Made by a program: the position numbers and the translations under genes. Below the pieces are notes generated by a model. It did no database searches. It was not told where the DNA came from and worked only from the letters and a program-made list of their open reading frames with translations. Below are positions 1 to 9,395 of a DNA stretch of 64,000 nt, piece after piece (positions within the stretch are counted from its first letter, which is position 1; each line of letters begins with the position of its first letter). Source of the DNA: Streptomyces roseoverticillatus. GTDB taxonomy: Bacteria > Actinomycetota > Actinomycetes > Streptomycetales > Streptomycetaceae. The stretch lies in assembly GCF_000719265.1 (NCBI RefSeq), contig NZ_JOFL01000025.1, positions 20,272-84,271 on the forward strand, in the 5' to 3' direction.

Positions 1-2458
1 TGTGGTGGGCCTGGCTGCGGTGGGCGACGCCGATGGCCAGGTCGCGGGGTTCCAGGATGCGTCCTTGAGGGTGGTTGTCGCAGGATGCCGTGGTCTGCCG
101 GTGAAGCAGCCCGGCGGCTGTCTCCAGGGCGGTGTGGAAGGCTTCGGTGTCGATGCGGTGGGTGGTGCGGGCGGGCAGTTCCAGCAGGGCCCATCCGGTC
201 CGGGCGGCAGTCTCGAGGGCCTTGTCGACGGGGGTGCGCCTGCCCATCGCTGTGAAGGTGAGGGTCCGCTCCGTCTGGTGGCTCGCGGCTTCGAAGGGGG
301 TGAAGGGGTAGAAGGCGTCGCGGATCAGGGGGACAGCGGTGGGCGGCAGGCGCCAGGACGTGGTCAAGGTATGTACGGGCAGATCGCGGTTTTGGGCGAG
401 GAGGACAGTGACCGCACTGTTCATGGGGTCGTGGGGCAGGCCGGCCCAGCGGTGGGTCCTGATCGTGGAGAACGGGTCGAGCTGTCCGGGGTCGCCCACG
501 AAGAGGGCTTGGTCGAAGAGGTGGCCGGTGCGCAACAGTGCGTCGGAGCGCATCTGGTAGGCCTCGTCGATGATGGCCCATGGCCACCGGCGATCGCGGA
601 CGGTGGCCCATTTCATGGCGGTACCCACGATGACGTGGGCCGTCTTCAGGTCCTCGATGCGGTGGCCGACGTGTACGCCAGGCCGCGCCAGCACGTCGGG
701 AGGGACGGTGCGTTCCGCTGCGATGAGCCGGGCGGTCGGCAGGTGGCGGCGGGCCAGGCGTCGTACGAGGTCATCGGCCTGGGTGTTGGTCTGGGTGATG
801 ACGATGCAGGGGGCGCCGCAGTGCGCGAGGGTCTGTGCGGCGTGGATGACCAGGGTGGTTTTACCGGCACCGGGCGGTGCGTCGACCACCAGTCCGGGGT
901 GGGTGAGCGTGTGCAACTGCTCCACGATGGCGCGTTGCGCGTGGTCTTCCCGGTGGTGCGGCGATGGCGGGGGCGAGTGGGGTGCCGCTTTTACTCGCTG
1001 TCGCTCTGGGAGTGGGTGCGGAGGGCCTGCGTGGGTCCATGGAATCTGGTCGGGCAGCGGGAATTGCGGCATCCGGTGGTAGTGGTCGGGGGCGAGGGTG
1101 CACACCAGGAAGGCACCGGTGTCGGGGAGGACGGTGTGGCGGGGGCGGGCCGGGGTGCCCATGCCCTTGGTGACCTCGAGGTCGACGAGGGTGTCGCTGT
1201 CGCGGGGAGTGATCGCCCGGATCGTGTAGCGGGCGTCGCGGTGGGTGTGGCAGGCCAGGATCCGGCCGGGTTCCAGGCGCAGTGGGTCAGTGGTCGAGAC
1301 GGTGAAGCGGGGGCGCCATTGGGCTCGTTTACTGCTTCCGTACGCGAGGTGATCGGCGTCGACGCTGGTGACGGTGCCGCCGAAGGCTTCGCCGGTGGTG
1401 CGCAGTTCTGCGCGGGTGAAGGGGTCGTCGAGGGCGCGTTCGGCGTCGAAGGCCGCGGCGGCGTGCTCTCTGCGAGTCAGGCCGATGGCGGCGGCGACGG
1501 CATTGTCGCGGGCAGGCTGGGGGCGCCCGTCTTGGACAAAGTAGGCGGTTATGTCGGTGAACTCGGTGCGTTCCCGTTTCCATCGGCGCCGGGTGCCGTC
1601 GGCCTCGGGCAGAGCCTGCAGGAGCGTGTAGGCCTGCCACATACGTTCCCAGGTCGGTTGCATGTAGTGAGCCAGGAGGACGCGGAGGTCGTTCAGGCAG
1701 CGGGCCTGCTCGCGCGGACCGGCACGGTAGGCGCGGAAAAGAGGAGCCAGGTAGTCGGTGTCGAAAGCCGGATCGGTGGCCGGGCCGGCCGAGCGGTGGG
1801 TGGCGGGGTCTTCCGCTGCGAGGGCGGCCTGGTGGCCGCTGACGGTGTGGCGGGGTGGATCGATCCACGCCAGCAGGGTGGCCATGTCCTCGTCTTCCAG
1901 GGGGCTTTGGCCGGTAACCCAGTGCATGGCGAGAAAACCGGTCAGGGGGATGAGGGCGGATGTGCCGGGGAGTTCGGCGCGGCCGGCGAAGAAGGTCAGC
2001 CACTGGCCCAGGCGCCGCACCGAGCAGGATTCGACGGAGCCGCCGTCAACCGGACGCAGTCGCAGGTCGCGTCCGAGAGTATTCAAGTAGGCCACGGCAT
2101 AGGGGTTGGGCACCAGGAGTTGCGGGGCGTCGAGAAAGCGCTGCCGTGCTGGCTTGGTAGATGTAGCGGGCAGGTGTTCGCTGCGCCGCTGGTGTTCTTC
2201 GATGTAGGCAGTGACGCTTGAGGCGAGGGCGGTGAGCATGGGGGTGGTACTGCCCATCGGCGGCGCGAGGAGGAGTTCGGGGCGGGCGGGGTCGGTGCCG
2301 AGCATGACGGCCAGGGGTCTGTCCGCGGTGCCCGATTGCTTCAGGGGCAGCAGCATCAGAGGCCGGTCGCTCAGATGCAGATGGCGAAGCCGGCTGGTGG
2401 GCAGGGCGTTGCCGGTGGCAGCGGCGCGCATCCGCAGCAGGGTGGTGAGCAGGCTCAT
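1..2458 (-). CDS. SF1 (Upf1/Dna2-like) DNA helicase, C-terminus beyond window
   Basis: An open frame of 819 codons runs leftwards off the window. The ATG at 2458 overlaps the TGA of the upstream nuclease gene (ATGA), so the two are translationally coupled. A Walker A motif (PPGAGKTT, about residues 528-535), a DEAD-like Walker B (IIDEAYQM, D631/E632) and a motif III-like GDPGQLDPF (about 655) are spaced as in superfamily 1 helicases of the Upf1/Dna2 type. The first 500 residues show no motif I recognise. Helicase motifs IV-VI would lie in the missing part. By family the protein should unwind or translocate on DNA using ATP. The coupling to a RecB-like nuclease suggests a two-subunit helicase-nuclease. 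The opposite strand also has a long open frame, but it carries no motifs. Confidence 0.85.
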   Translation of the reverse strand, partial: MSLLTTLLRMRAAATGNALPTSRLRHLHLSDRPLMLLPLKQSGTADRPLAVMLGTDPARPELLLAPPMGSTTPMLTALASSVTAYIEEHQRRSEHLPATSTKPARQRFLDAPQLLVPNPYAVAYLNTLGRDLRLRPVDGGSVESCSVRRLGQWLTFFAGRAELPGTSALIPLTGFLAMHWVTGQSPLEDEDMATLLAWIDPPRHTVSGHQAALAAEDPATHRSAGPATDPAFDTDYLAPLFRAYRAGPREQARCLNDLRVLLAHYMQPTWERMWQAYTLLQALPEADGTRRRWKRERTEFTDITAYFVQDGRPQPARDNAVAAAIGLTRREHAAAAFDAERALDDPFTRAELRTTGEAFGGTVTSVDADHLAYGSSKRAQWRPRFTVSTTDPLRLEPGRILACHTHRDARYTIRAITPRDSDTLVDLEVTKGMGTPARPRHTVLPDTGAFLVCTLAPDHYHRMPQFPLPDQIPWTHAGPPHPLPERQRVKAAPHSPPPSPHHREDHAQRAIVEQLHTLTHPGLVVDAPPGAGKTTLVIHAAQTLAHCGAPCIVITQTNTQADDLVRRLARRHLPTARLIAAERTVPPDVLARPGVHVGHRIEDLKTAHVIVGTAMKWATVRDRRWPWAIIDEAYQMRSDALLRTGHLFDQALFVGDPGQLDPFSTIRTHRWAGLPHDPMNSAVTVLLAQNRDLPVHTLTTSWRLPPTAVPLIRDAFYPFTPFEAASHQTERTLTFTAMGRRTPVDKALETAARTGWALLELPARTTHRIDTEAFHTALETAAGLLHRQTTASCDNHPQGRILEPRDLAIGVAHRSQAHH

Positions 2459-3594
2459 GTCATGCCTGCCAGGAAGTCGGCATGGACACGTTGTGAGTGG
2501 CGGAGCGCCTGGGTGATGTCGGACCGGTCCCGTGAGGGGTGCTGGTGGCCGTCGGTAAGGGCCAGTGCCAGGGCGATGTTGTCGATGCCTGCGACGTCGT
2601 CGCGGACCGTGGTGCCCAGGACTTCGGTCCGGCCTTGGTGGCGTGCTGCGTTGCGGCAGAAGTGGGCCAGCTCGCAGTGGTGCAGGCAGCCGGGGCTGTA
2701 GTGCGCACGGGGGGCGGACAGCGCTGCGGCGAGTTCCTCGCGCGGCCGCGTCGGGTTCGCCTCGCAGTCCGGGGCCAGGTCGAAGGTGGTGCTGGGGGGC
2801 AGCTGGTCGAGCAGGTCAGGCAGGCGGCGGAGCCGGCCGAGATGCCGGCTGAGCGATTTGATCTTCTGGGCCGCGTCGGCGAGGGTCGCGATGGGGCGGT
2901 GGGAGAAGTCGCGGGGGTTGACCAGGACCACACGGTTGGAGACGCGCTCGGGTGGGAGGCCGCCCTCGGTCAGGAGCTCGCGCAGGGCCAGGACGTAGGC
3001 CGCGGCCTGGGTCAGCGCCGCGGCGGCTTTGGCGGGGTCGGCTTGGCCGTCGATGACCGGGAAGGATTTGATCTCCACGATGTGGAAGGTCTCGTGGTGC
3101 TGGAAGGCGACGATGTCGGGTTCCAGGTAGGCGGGGTGGCCGGCGACGGTCAGGCGCAGCACGGGGTGGTTGAGCAGAGTGCGGGCGCGGGTTTTGTCAC
3201 GGGCCGCGCCGAGGACGAGATTGCAGGTGTGGGTGTGGCGCAGTGACAGCGATGACGGCTCACGGCCGCCCACGGCGTTCACGTCCTCGTAGGACACCTC
3301 AGGCAGCGTGAGGTCGAGGGTCTCGCGGAGCAATCGCACCAGTTCGGCGCCATCCTGGGCGGTGACCCGGCGTTCGAAGGCGGCGCCATGGTCAAGGGCG
3401 ATCGCGGATGTGCGCAGCGGCCGCGGCAGGTTCAGGTGCGCGGCGAGGGCATCCTTGTCGACGCCGGCCGCATCGAGCAGGGCGCGCCGATCACATTCGG
3501 GGTTGGCGGTCAGCGCGGCCAGGGTTTTGGCGGTGTGCGGGACAGGGGGGCTGGATCCTCTCAGGGCGTCCAGTCGCGCGGCGAGCGAGTTCAC
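2455..3594 (-). CDS. PD-(D/E)XK nuclease, RecB/Cas4-like with probable Fe-S cluster
   Basis: The 379-aa protein starts at GTG 3594 with an AAGGAAG ribosome site; a longer upstream frame lacks protein-like composition. Motifs appear in RecB-family order: AFE (E74), EPD (D160), EIK (E174/K176) and a QAAAY box (Q196-x3-Y200), the hallmark of RecB/Cas4/Dna2 nucleases. Near the C-terminus are C303-x3-C307-x5-C313, with a lone C34 at the N-terminus. This is the layout of the 4Fe-4S cysteines in Cas4, AddB and Dna2. It probably cuts single-stranded DNA or DNA ends. The gene overlaps the helicase start by 4 bp, so the pair resembles a split Dna2. It lies 46 bp downstream of the coiled-coil gene in the same leftward operon. 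The fold is confident, the metal cluster is inferred. Confidence 0.82.
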   Translation of the reverse strand: MNSLAARLDALRGSSPPVPHTAKTLAALTANPECDRRALLDAAGVDKDALAAHLNLPRPLRTSAIALDHGAAFERRVTAQDGAELVRLLRETLDLTLPEVSYEDVNAVGGREPSSLSLRHTHTCNLVLGAARDKTRARTLLNHPVLRLTVAGHPAYLEPDIVAFQHHETFHIVEIKSFPVIDGQADPAKAAAALTQAAAYVLALRELLTEGGLPPERVSNRVVLVNPRDFSHRPIATLADAAQKIKSLSRHLGRLRRLPDLLDQLPPSTTFDLAPDCEANPTRPREELAAALSAPRAHYSPGCLHHCELAHFCRNAARHQGRTEVLGTTVRDDVAGIDNIALALALTDGHQHPSRDRSDITQALRHSQRVHADFLAGMT

Positions 3595-3640
3595 GGTTCT
3601 TCCTTGGATCAAGGTGCGGTGGTGCGGTCGCGGCGCGCGG

Positions 3641-4459
3641 TCAGGACGTGCGACGCAGGCGGGTGACGTTGCGCAGGGTGTGACCGAAGAGCTGCTCCAC
3701 GTCGGTGAGCTGCTGTGCGCGGCGGGCGGCCTCGGTGCGGGTGTCGGCGTCGTCGTCGACGTGGATTGCCAGTTCGGCTGCGGCGGCGCGGCGCAGCGCG
3801 TCCAGGTCGAGCGGCCCCTGGATGGGGCAACCGGGAATGTTGCGGTTGTAGTGCAGCAGGAGTCGGCGGATGGGCCCCTGCTGCAAGGCGTCGTCGGCGC
3901 GGGTCTGGACGGCTTCCGCAAGTCGCAGAGCCGAGGTGAGGAAGTGGACACGGTGGGTGAGCGGGCCCACCACGCGTTGCTCCAACGGCCAGGTGCTGAG
4001 GGCGAGGAGAGCACGGGCCGGGGCGAGCAGGTCGGATGTCAGGGCCGAGCAGATGTAGTAGGCGCGTGCATAGGGCGAGGAGCGGAAGGAGCGTTCCTCA
4101 TCCCGGCGCACGGCGGCCAGTCGCGCGGTGTTCAACGGGCCGGAGAAGAAGGCCTCGTGAACCAGGCTGACCAGCTTGGGCGCGGCGGGAACAGTGAGGA
4201 GCATCAGCACCTGGTGGACCTGCTCCCGGGCGGGCAGCCCCACCCCACCCGGCCCGGCCGTGGACTGCAGCTGCGGCTGCGGTGGGGGCGGCACGGGCGC
4301 GTCATCGGAGCCGAACAGGGCGTTGTAGGCGTTCTGGGTGCGCTTGAGTTCCTCGCTGAGCACGCGGACTTGAGCGTTGTCGTGCTGCATGTGCGCCTGC
4401 CGCATGTCCTGTTGCAGCTGTTGCATGCGCGCTTCGAGAGCGTCCAGGTGCTCATGCAT
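3641..4459 (-). CDS. Coiled-coil protein of the nuclease-helicase operon
   Basis: First gene of the leftward operon, about 272 aa from the ATG at 4459. An in-frame start up to 18 codons further upstream is possible, and no convincing ribosome site decides between them. Residues 1-45 form a Gln/Leu/Met-rich heptad coiled coil (LEARMQQLQQDMRQ), followed by a Pro/Gln linker and then a helical alpha-rich region with no recognised catalytic motif. I do not recognise the family. Its position with the nuclease and helicase, and opposite SbcCD, suggests an accessory or assembly factor, perhaps docking on the SbcC coiled coils; that is inference. Confidence 0.65.
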   Translation of the reverse strand: MHEHLDALEARMQQLQQDMRQAHMQHDNAQVRVLSEELKRTQNAYNALFGSDDAPVPPPPQPQLQSTAGPGGVGLPAREQVHQVLMLLTVPAAPKLVSLVHEAFFSGPLNTARLAAVRRDEERSFRSSPYARAYYICSALTSDLLAPARALLALSTWPLEQRVVGPLTHRVHFLTSALRLAEAVQTRADDALQQGPIRRLLLHYNRNIPGCPIQGPLDLDALRRAAAAELAIHVDDDADTRTEAARRAQQLTDVEQLFGHTLRNVTRLRRTS

Positions 4460-4595
4460 GGGCGCATGGTAGCAGCACCTCAGGGTTACACATGTTCGCA
4501 CAACTTTACGCATGTTTGTTGATGTACAGTCCCGGCCTCAAGGGCAGTCAACTGCCCATCCTCTCCCATGCTTTGCACCGAGAAAGGCGCGCCGT
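4460..4595. promoter_or_regulatory. Divergent promoter region of the DNA-end-processing cluster
   Basis: This 136-bp gap separates two operons that point away from each other. It is AT-richer than its surroundings around 4486-4530. The octamer CATGTTCG at 4491 recurs as CATGTTTG at 4511, exactly 20 bp apart, as expected for a regulator binding two helical turns on one face. A perfect actinobacterial SOS box (CGAAC-N4-GTTCG) is absent. I could not assign -35/-10 boxes with confidence. The sbcD ribosome site AGAAAGG is at 4581. Confidence 0.45.
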
Positions 4596-5849
4596 ATGAG
4601 CAGGCTGCTGCATACCTCCGACTGGCATCTGGGCCGGACGTTGTACCGGCATTCCCGGGACGAGGACTTCGACGCCGTGCTGGCCGAGATCGTGGCGATC
4701 GCCCGGGAGAGCAGGCCGGACCTGATCGTGCACAGCGGCGATCTGTTCGACTCCTCCCGCCCTTCTTGGCAGGAGTTGATGCGCGCTATGCGTGCGCTGG
4801 ACCAGCTTGCGACGGTGGCCCCCACCGTGGTCCTGGCCGGCAACCACGACTCTCCCGGCTACTTCAAGGTGCTCAGCTATCTCAGCGGGCCCTCGCGAGG
4901 CCGGGGGCTGTTCTTCGTCGACCGGCTCCGTCCGCCGCACGAAGGCGGCGTTCTCACCTTCGACGCCTGCGGTGGTGAGCAGCGCATCCGGCTGGCCGTC
5001 ATGCCGTTCGTGCATCCCAACCGGTTCTGGGAGCGCTCCTCGGTGTTCGGCACGACATACGCCGACTACGCCGCGGTGATGCGCGGACTGCAGGCGCAGC
5101 TGGTGGCCGGCCTGCACGAGGGGCACGATCCCGATCGGGATGTACTGGTGTTCGCGGCCCACGTGCTCATCGCTGGCGCCCGGCCCTCCAGCAGCGAGCG
5201 CAAGGCGGACCTCGAGGTGCACTACGCGATTCCTGCGGAAGATCTCCCGGCGGTCGCCTACGCCGCTCTCGGGCACATCCACGCCCCTCAGCCCGTGGCC
5301 GGTGTGCCAGCCGATGCCGCCCGCTACGCCGGCAGCCCGCTCCAACTCGACTTCGGCGAAGCCGGCGAGGCCAAGAGCGTCGTGATTGTCGACGCCGACC
5401 CCGGGCGTCCGGTCCGGGTCATGCCGCGCCCGCTGTCCAGCGGGCGGCCGCTGGCCACCTTCACCGGCACTCTCGATGAGCTGCGGTCCATGGCCGGCGA
5501 GTATGCGGGGGCATTCCTCAAAGCGGTGATCACCGGCGAGGAGGCCGACGCGCAGCTCGGACGCAAGGTCGCCGAGATCGTGCCCGACGCGATCCTGATC
5601 AGCGCAGCCCTGGCCTGGGAAGCCTCCCCCGACACGGTGCTGGACACCGAGCCCGGCGACGAGCCGGACCTTCCGGACGCCTTCCGTGCCTACCTGGCCG
5701 AACAAGGGCTACCCGGCAGCGGCGCGCAGGACACCGTCACCACCTTCGTCCGTCTGCTTGGCGAACTCGACGAGGAGGACCCGGCACCGGCCCCCGCGGA
5801 GGAACTGCTCCGCGCCGCGGTGGCCAAGACCTGGACGGAGGCGTCATGA
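4596..5849 (+). CDS. sbcD: Exonuclease SbcD (Mre11 family)
   Basis: The 417-aa protein starts at ATG 4596 behind AGAAAGG; an upstream in-frame ATG at 4512 would add 28 unconserved residues. Calcineurin-type phosphoesterase motifs occur in order: DWH (D9/H11), GDLFD (D49), GNHD (N83/H84) and GHIH near residue 230. The length fits SbcD. With SbcC it forms the Mn-dependent nuclease that opens hairpins and trims protein-blocked or double-stranded ends. The stop codon overlaps the sbcC start (ATGA). It faces away from the helicase-nuclease operon, which suggests the two operons work together. Whether this is a second copy of the housekeeping sbcCD cannot be told from the window. Confidence 0.92.
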   Translation: MSRLLHTSDWHLGRTLYRHSRDEDFDAVLAEIVAIARESRPDLIVHSGDLFDSSRPSWQELMRAMRALDQLATVAPTVVLAGNHDSPGYFKVLSYLSGPSRGRGLFFVDRLRPPHEGGVLTFDACGGEQRIRLAVMPFVHPNRFWERSSVFGTTYADYAAVMRGLQAQLVAGLHEGHDPDRDVLVFAAHVLIAGARPSSSERKADLEVHYAIPAEDLPAVAYAALGHIHAPQPVAGVPADAARYAGSPLQLDFGEAGEAKSVVIVDADPGRPVRVMPRPLSSGRPLATFTGTLDELRSMAGEYAGAFLKAVITGEEADAQLGRKVAEIVPDAILISAALAWEASPDTVLDTEPGDEPDLPDAFRAYLAEQGLPGSGAQDTVTTFVRLLGELDEEDPAPAPAEELLRAAVAKTWTEAS

Positions 5850-8800
5850 GGCCCGAACGTCTGACGTTCACCGACGTGCGCAGCTATCGCGGCACCCACA
5901 CGATCGACTTCGCCGACAAGCGCCTGATCGGGATCCTCGGGCACACCGGTGCCGGTAAGACCACCGTGCTGGAGGCAATCCTGTTCGCCCTGTACGGGAG
6001 GTCTTCGTGGGCGTCGGACGGCTACGAGTTGATCAGCCACGGCTGCGGCTGCATGAGTGTGGAGTTGGAGTTCTCAGCGGGCGGGCAGCGGTGGCGTGTC
6101 TCCCGTGCCCTGACCTCGAACCGCAAGCACCCCAAGGCCGTGCTGGAGCCGCTGCCCGGTGGGGGTGCGGACAAGCGGGTCGACAATATGGGCGAGGTGA
6201 CGAAGGCGATCACCGGAATCGTCGGACTGGGCTTCGACGGCTTCGTCCGCACGGTGCTGCTGCGCCAAGGAGAGTGCGATGCTCTGCTGAAGGCCACCAA
6301 GACCGAGCGCGCCGGCATTCTGCGCAGCGTCTTCGGCATCGATGAACTGGATCGGGTACGCAAGTATGCGCTGACGCGGATTGAGCGCATCAACGCCATC
6401 CTCGTTCAGGCTACCCGGGCCCGGGCACGTCTGCTGGACGATCCCCGCGCCAGCGCCGCCCAGTGCGAGCGGGAGGTGGAGCGCACCCGTCGCATGGCCC
6501 GTCAGCGACGTGAACGGCTTCAGCTCCTGCGCGAGGCCCAGACCCGGGCGGCAGGCCAGCACCGTACGAAGGACTTGGACAAGGCGGCACGATCACTGCG
6601 TCAGCGCGCCGTGGGCGACGCGGCTCTGACGATCGCCACGACTGCCGCCAAGCAGAAGGAGCTCGACGCCGAGGCCGCGCTTCTGCAGGAGAGTGCCCGG
6701 GGTCTGACGACCAGGCTGGAGGCAGCGCAGGCGGCGCTGGATGAGGCCGCTGAGGCCGGCGACACGGTTATGTCCCTGTCCGGTGCCTCGGCGGTGCTGT
6801 CGCTCCTGCCCGCCCGGCTCAGTGATCTGAACATCCGGGCCGAACGGCTGGTACAGGAGCAGCGCGCGCACCTCGAGCAGGACCAGGAGGATGCGCAAGC
6901 CCGTCAGGAGCTGCATGAGCGCGAACAGCAGCAAGCAGCCCTCGAAGAGGCGGCTGCCAGAGCCGAGCAGGCCACCGCCGAGGTACGCGGGAGCAGCGAG
7001 CGCATCCAGGACGCTGTGCGCCAAGCGCTGCAGGATGCCTCCGCCGTGGCCGCGCACCGGCACGCGGAACCTGTATTGCTGGAGGCAGTGCAGGACCTGC
7101 GCTCGCGCAGGGCCGCCTTGGACAAGAGGCTCGACCGACTGCGCGGCGCCCACGAGGCGGCGGCCAACCAGTTCGAGACGCTGCAGCACGACGATGCCGC
7201 CCACACCGCCGGGGCCCACCTCGCTTCCGGCGAGGCCTGCCCGGTGTGCAGCCAGCCGCTCCCGCAGGACTTCACTCCCCCACCCCCATTGGATGCCAAG
7301 GCTCTGGAGCGGGCCAAGCGCACGGTCGGCATGCGTGGTACCGCCTTCAACAAGGGGGTGACCGCCCTGGCGGAGGCCGTATCTGCGTTGAGTGCCGCGG
7401 AGAAGGCGCTCACGGAGCACCGGCGCGAGCGCCGGGCCGCCGGCGAGCGCATGGAAGTATCCTTGCGGCAGGTCCACGAACTCATCGAGGCGCTGCGGTC
7501 CTCATCGCCTACGGCCGCGTCCGCCGCCTTGGAGGCGATGGGCCAGGAGACCCTCGTACGCGCACATACCGTCAGCGAGCAGGCTCCCGTCAGCCGTGCC
7601 CAGCTCACCCGCATCGTCCGGGAGCTGGTAAAGCCGCTGCGCATGGTGGTGGAAGGCGAGGCCATCGCAGTCTTCACCCGGGCGAAGGAGAAGGCAGCAG
7701 CAGTACGGGCCGAAATCGATGCGGCCCGCGCCGATCTCAAGCGCCGCCGCAGCCGCCTGCAGCGTGACCGCAAACGCCTGGACAAGGCCGTGGCGCAACG
7801 CGAGAGCGACCTGCAGACCCTGGTGCAGCAGATCGCCGGACTCCCGACCTCCGTGCGCCCCGCCCAGCCCTCGCCCCAGGAACTCCCGGGCACCTCGGAT
7901 ATCACCCGCGCGCAGGAGAAGGTCACGCAGCGCCTTGCCCAGCTCCAGGAGATCTCCGGCGCCCACGAGCAGGCCCGCGAGGCCCTGGTGGACAACAGCG
8001 AGGAGCACCGGGCCCTGGAGGAACGCCGCCAGCGCACGGTTCACACGCCTGCCCGCAAGCTCGCCCATCAGCTGGAGCGGTGGGCGGACGCGGCCGCCGA
8101 CGCTTCCGACATCCTCGGCAAGGATCTCCCCACCGAGCTGCCCCCTGCGCCGGACGGAGCCGACCTGGCCGCCACCGACGCCTACGCCTGCGCGTTGACG
8201 TCGCTGAGCCGCCAGCTGTCCGAGGACCTGAAGCAGGCCAGACGGCAGGCCGCCGAGGTATCCCAGGCGTTCAAAGAGGAGCTCCTGCGCCAGGCCGACG
8301 CCGACGCCACCGACACCGACCCGGACCCCGGCTTCCCGCTGCGGGCGGACGGCGATCTGCTCGCGCCCGCCGTCCTCGATCCGCTCAGCCGCAAGACCAG
8401 CGACGCGGAGGCCGCCCACGACAAGGCCGCGGCAGACCTGCGCACCGCCCGGTCCCAAATCCCCTATGCCAACGCGCTGAGCCATGCCGCGGAGGCGGCC
8501 GAGAAGCAGATCACCGTCTGGAAGACGGTCAGCGACCATCTCACGGACCGCAAGTTCCTGACCTATCTCACCAATCGGCGCACCCACGCACTACTCGTCC
8601 ACGGCAGCAGCATCCTGAAAGAACTCTCGGGCGGGAACTACGCGTTCACCGAGAACTTCCAGATCTTGGATCTACCCACGAACCTCGCACGCGGCCCGGA
8701 AACCCTCTCCGGCGGGGAAACCTTCCAGGCTTCCCTGGCCCTGGCCCTCGCGCTCGTCGAGGTTCACAGTCGCGGGCACAAGCGGTTGGAGAGCCTGTTC

Positions 8801-9046
8801 CTGGACGAGGGCTTCGCATCGCTGGACTCCGAGCGCCTGGACGACACCCTGTCCGTCCTGTGCAGCAGCGTCGCCCGGGATCAACTCGTCGCCGTCATCA
8901 GCCACCTGTATCCGGTAGCCGAGGCGGTCGACGAGGTCCTGCAGGTCACCAAGACCGCCCAGGGATCCACCAGCACCTGGCTCACCGAGGAGCAGCAAGT
9001 CACCTTCATCCGCGACGGGGTCCGGCAACTGGTGGAACACGCCTGA
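5846..9046 (+). CDS. sbcC: SMC-like ATPase SbcC (Rad50 family)
   Basis: A 1066-aa protein translationally coupled to sbcD by a 4-bp overlap. It has the N-terminal Walker A GHTGAGKT (residues 32-39), long Ala/Glu/Arg-rich coiled coils, a zinc hook CPVC (C465/C468) roughly at the middle, the ABC signature LSGGE (954-958) and Walker B LFLDEGF (D987/E988). This is the complete Rad50/SbcC plan and the length is typical. ATP binding should clamp DNA ends for SbcD cleavage. No frameshift is seen. The downstream gap has no continuing gene, so it ends the operon. Confidence 0.93.
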   Translation: MRPERLTFTDVRSYRGTHTIDFADKRLIGILGHTGAGKTTVLEAILFALYGRSSWASDGYELISHGCGCMSVELEFSAGGQRWRVSRALTSNRKHPKAVLEPLPGGGADKRVDNMGEVTKAITGIVGLGFDGFVRTVLLRQGECDALLKATKTERAGILRSVFGIDELDRVRKYALTRIERINAILVQATRARARLLDDPRASAAQCEREVERTRRMARQRRERLQLLREAQTRAAGQHRTKDLDKAARSLRQRAVGDAALTIATTAAKQKELDAEAALLQESARGLTTRLEAAQAALDEAAEAGDTVMSLSGASAVLSLLPARLSDLNIRAERLVQEQRAHLEQDQEDAQARQELHEREQQQAALEEAAARAEQATAEVRGSSERIQDAVRQALQDASAVAAHRHAEPVLLEAVQDLRSRRAALDKRLDRLRGAHEAAANQFETLQHDDAAHTAGAHLASGEACPVCSQPLPQDFTPPPPLDAKALERAKRTVGMRGTAFNKGVTALAEAVSALSAAEKALTEHRRERRAAGERMEVSLRQVHELIEALRSSSPTAASAALEAMGQETLVRAHTVSEQAPVSRAQLTRIVRELVKPLRMVVEGEAIAVFTRAKEKAAAVRAEIDAARADLKRRRSRLQRDRKRLDKAVAQRESDLQTLVQQIAGLPTSVRPAQPSPQELPGTSDITRAQEKVTQRLAQLQEISGAHEQAREALVDNSEEHRALEERRQRTVHTPARKLAHQLERWADAAADASDILGKDLPTELPPAPDGADLAATDAYACALTSLSRQLSEDLKQARRQAAEVSQAFKEELLRQADADATDTDPDPGFPLRADGDLLAPAVLDPLSRKTSDAEAAHDKAAADLRTARSQIPYANALSHAAEAAEKQITVWKTVSDHLTDRKFLTYLTNRRTHALLVHGSSILKELSGGNYAFTENFQILDLPTNLARGPETLSGGETFQASLALALALVEVHSRGHKRLESLFLDEGFASLDSERLDDTLSVLCSSVARDQLVAVISHLYPVAEAVDEVLQVTKTAQGSTSTWLTEEQQVTFIRDGVRQLVEHA

Positions 9047-9395
9047 GCGGAGAATCCTGCGCCCGGCCGGGCCGAAACCTGGCGCTAGGCCCGGTCCGGA
9101 AAGACCCGCCCTCTTCCGTCTGAGGCGCTACCGAATAGCCGGGCCGTTGTGGAGCTACCTGCACCGAGTGCGGTCCCTGGTGCGCGCATCCGGCGCAGGC
9201 CGGCGCGAAGGGGACCGAGCCGGGGAGCGACTTCAGGCTCCGCCTCGCGGGCTCCCCTCGTACGACAGTGCCCCAAGGCCCGGCGCTAGGCGGGGGATCG
9301 CCCGTGCCACCCGCTCTCGGGGACACCGAAGCTTGTGGGACGCACGGTGCTTCTGACTACTTCCAAAATTCGTCCACAGGTAAGGAGCAGGTCGT
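9047..9395. other. Intergenic gap between sbcC and the transposition module
   Basis: No coding region is supported here. The gap contains two copies of GGCGCTAGGC (about 9080 and 9283) about 200 bp apart, which could be transposase-binding repeats at the transposon end, but no clear terminal inverted repeat was found. A GGAGC ribosome site sits just before the next start. Confidence 0.4.

Noticed and set aside
2..2221. 739-codon open frame on the plus strand
   Set aside because: It lies opposite the helicase frame, is Gly/Val-rich without motifs, and the minus strand shows ordered helicase motifs.
4485..4498. Possible LexA (SOS) box GTTAC-ACAT-GTTCG
   Set aside because: Only one half matches CGAAC-N4-GTTCG; too degenerate to call.
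9070..9300. Terminal inverted repeat of the tniAB transposon
   Set aside because: Only a 10-bp direct repeat was found; no matching sequence was seen beyond the third gene.
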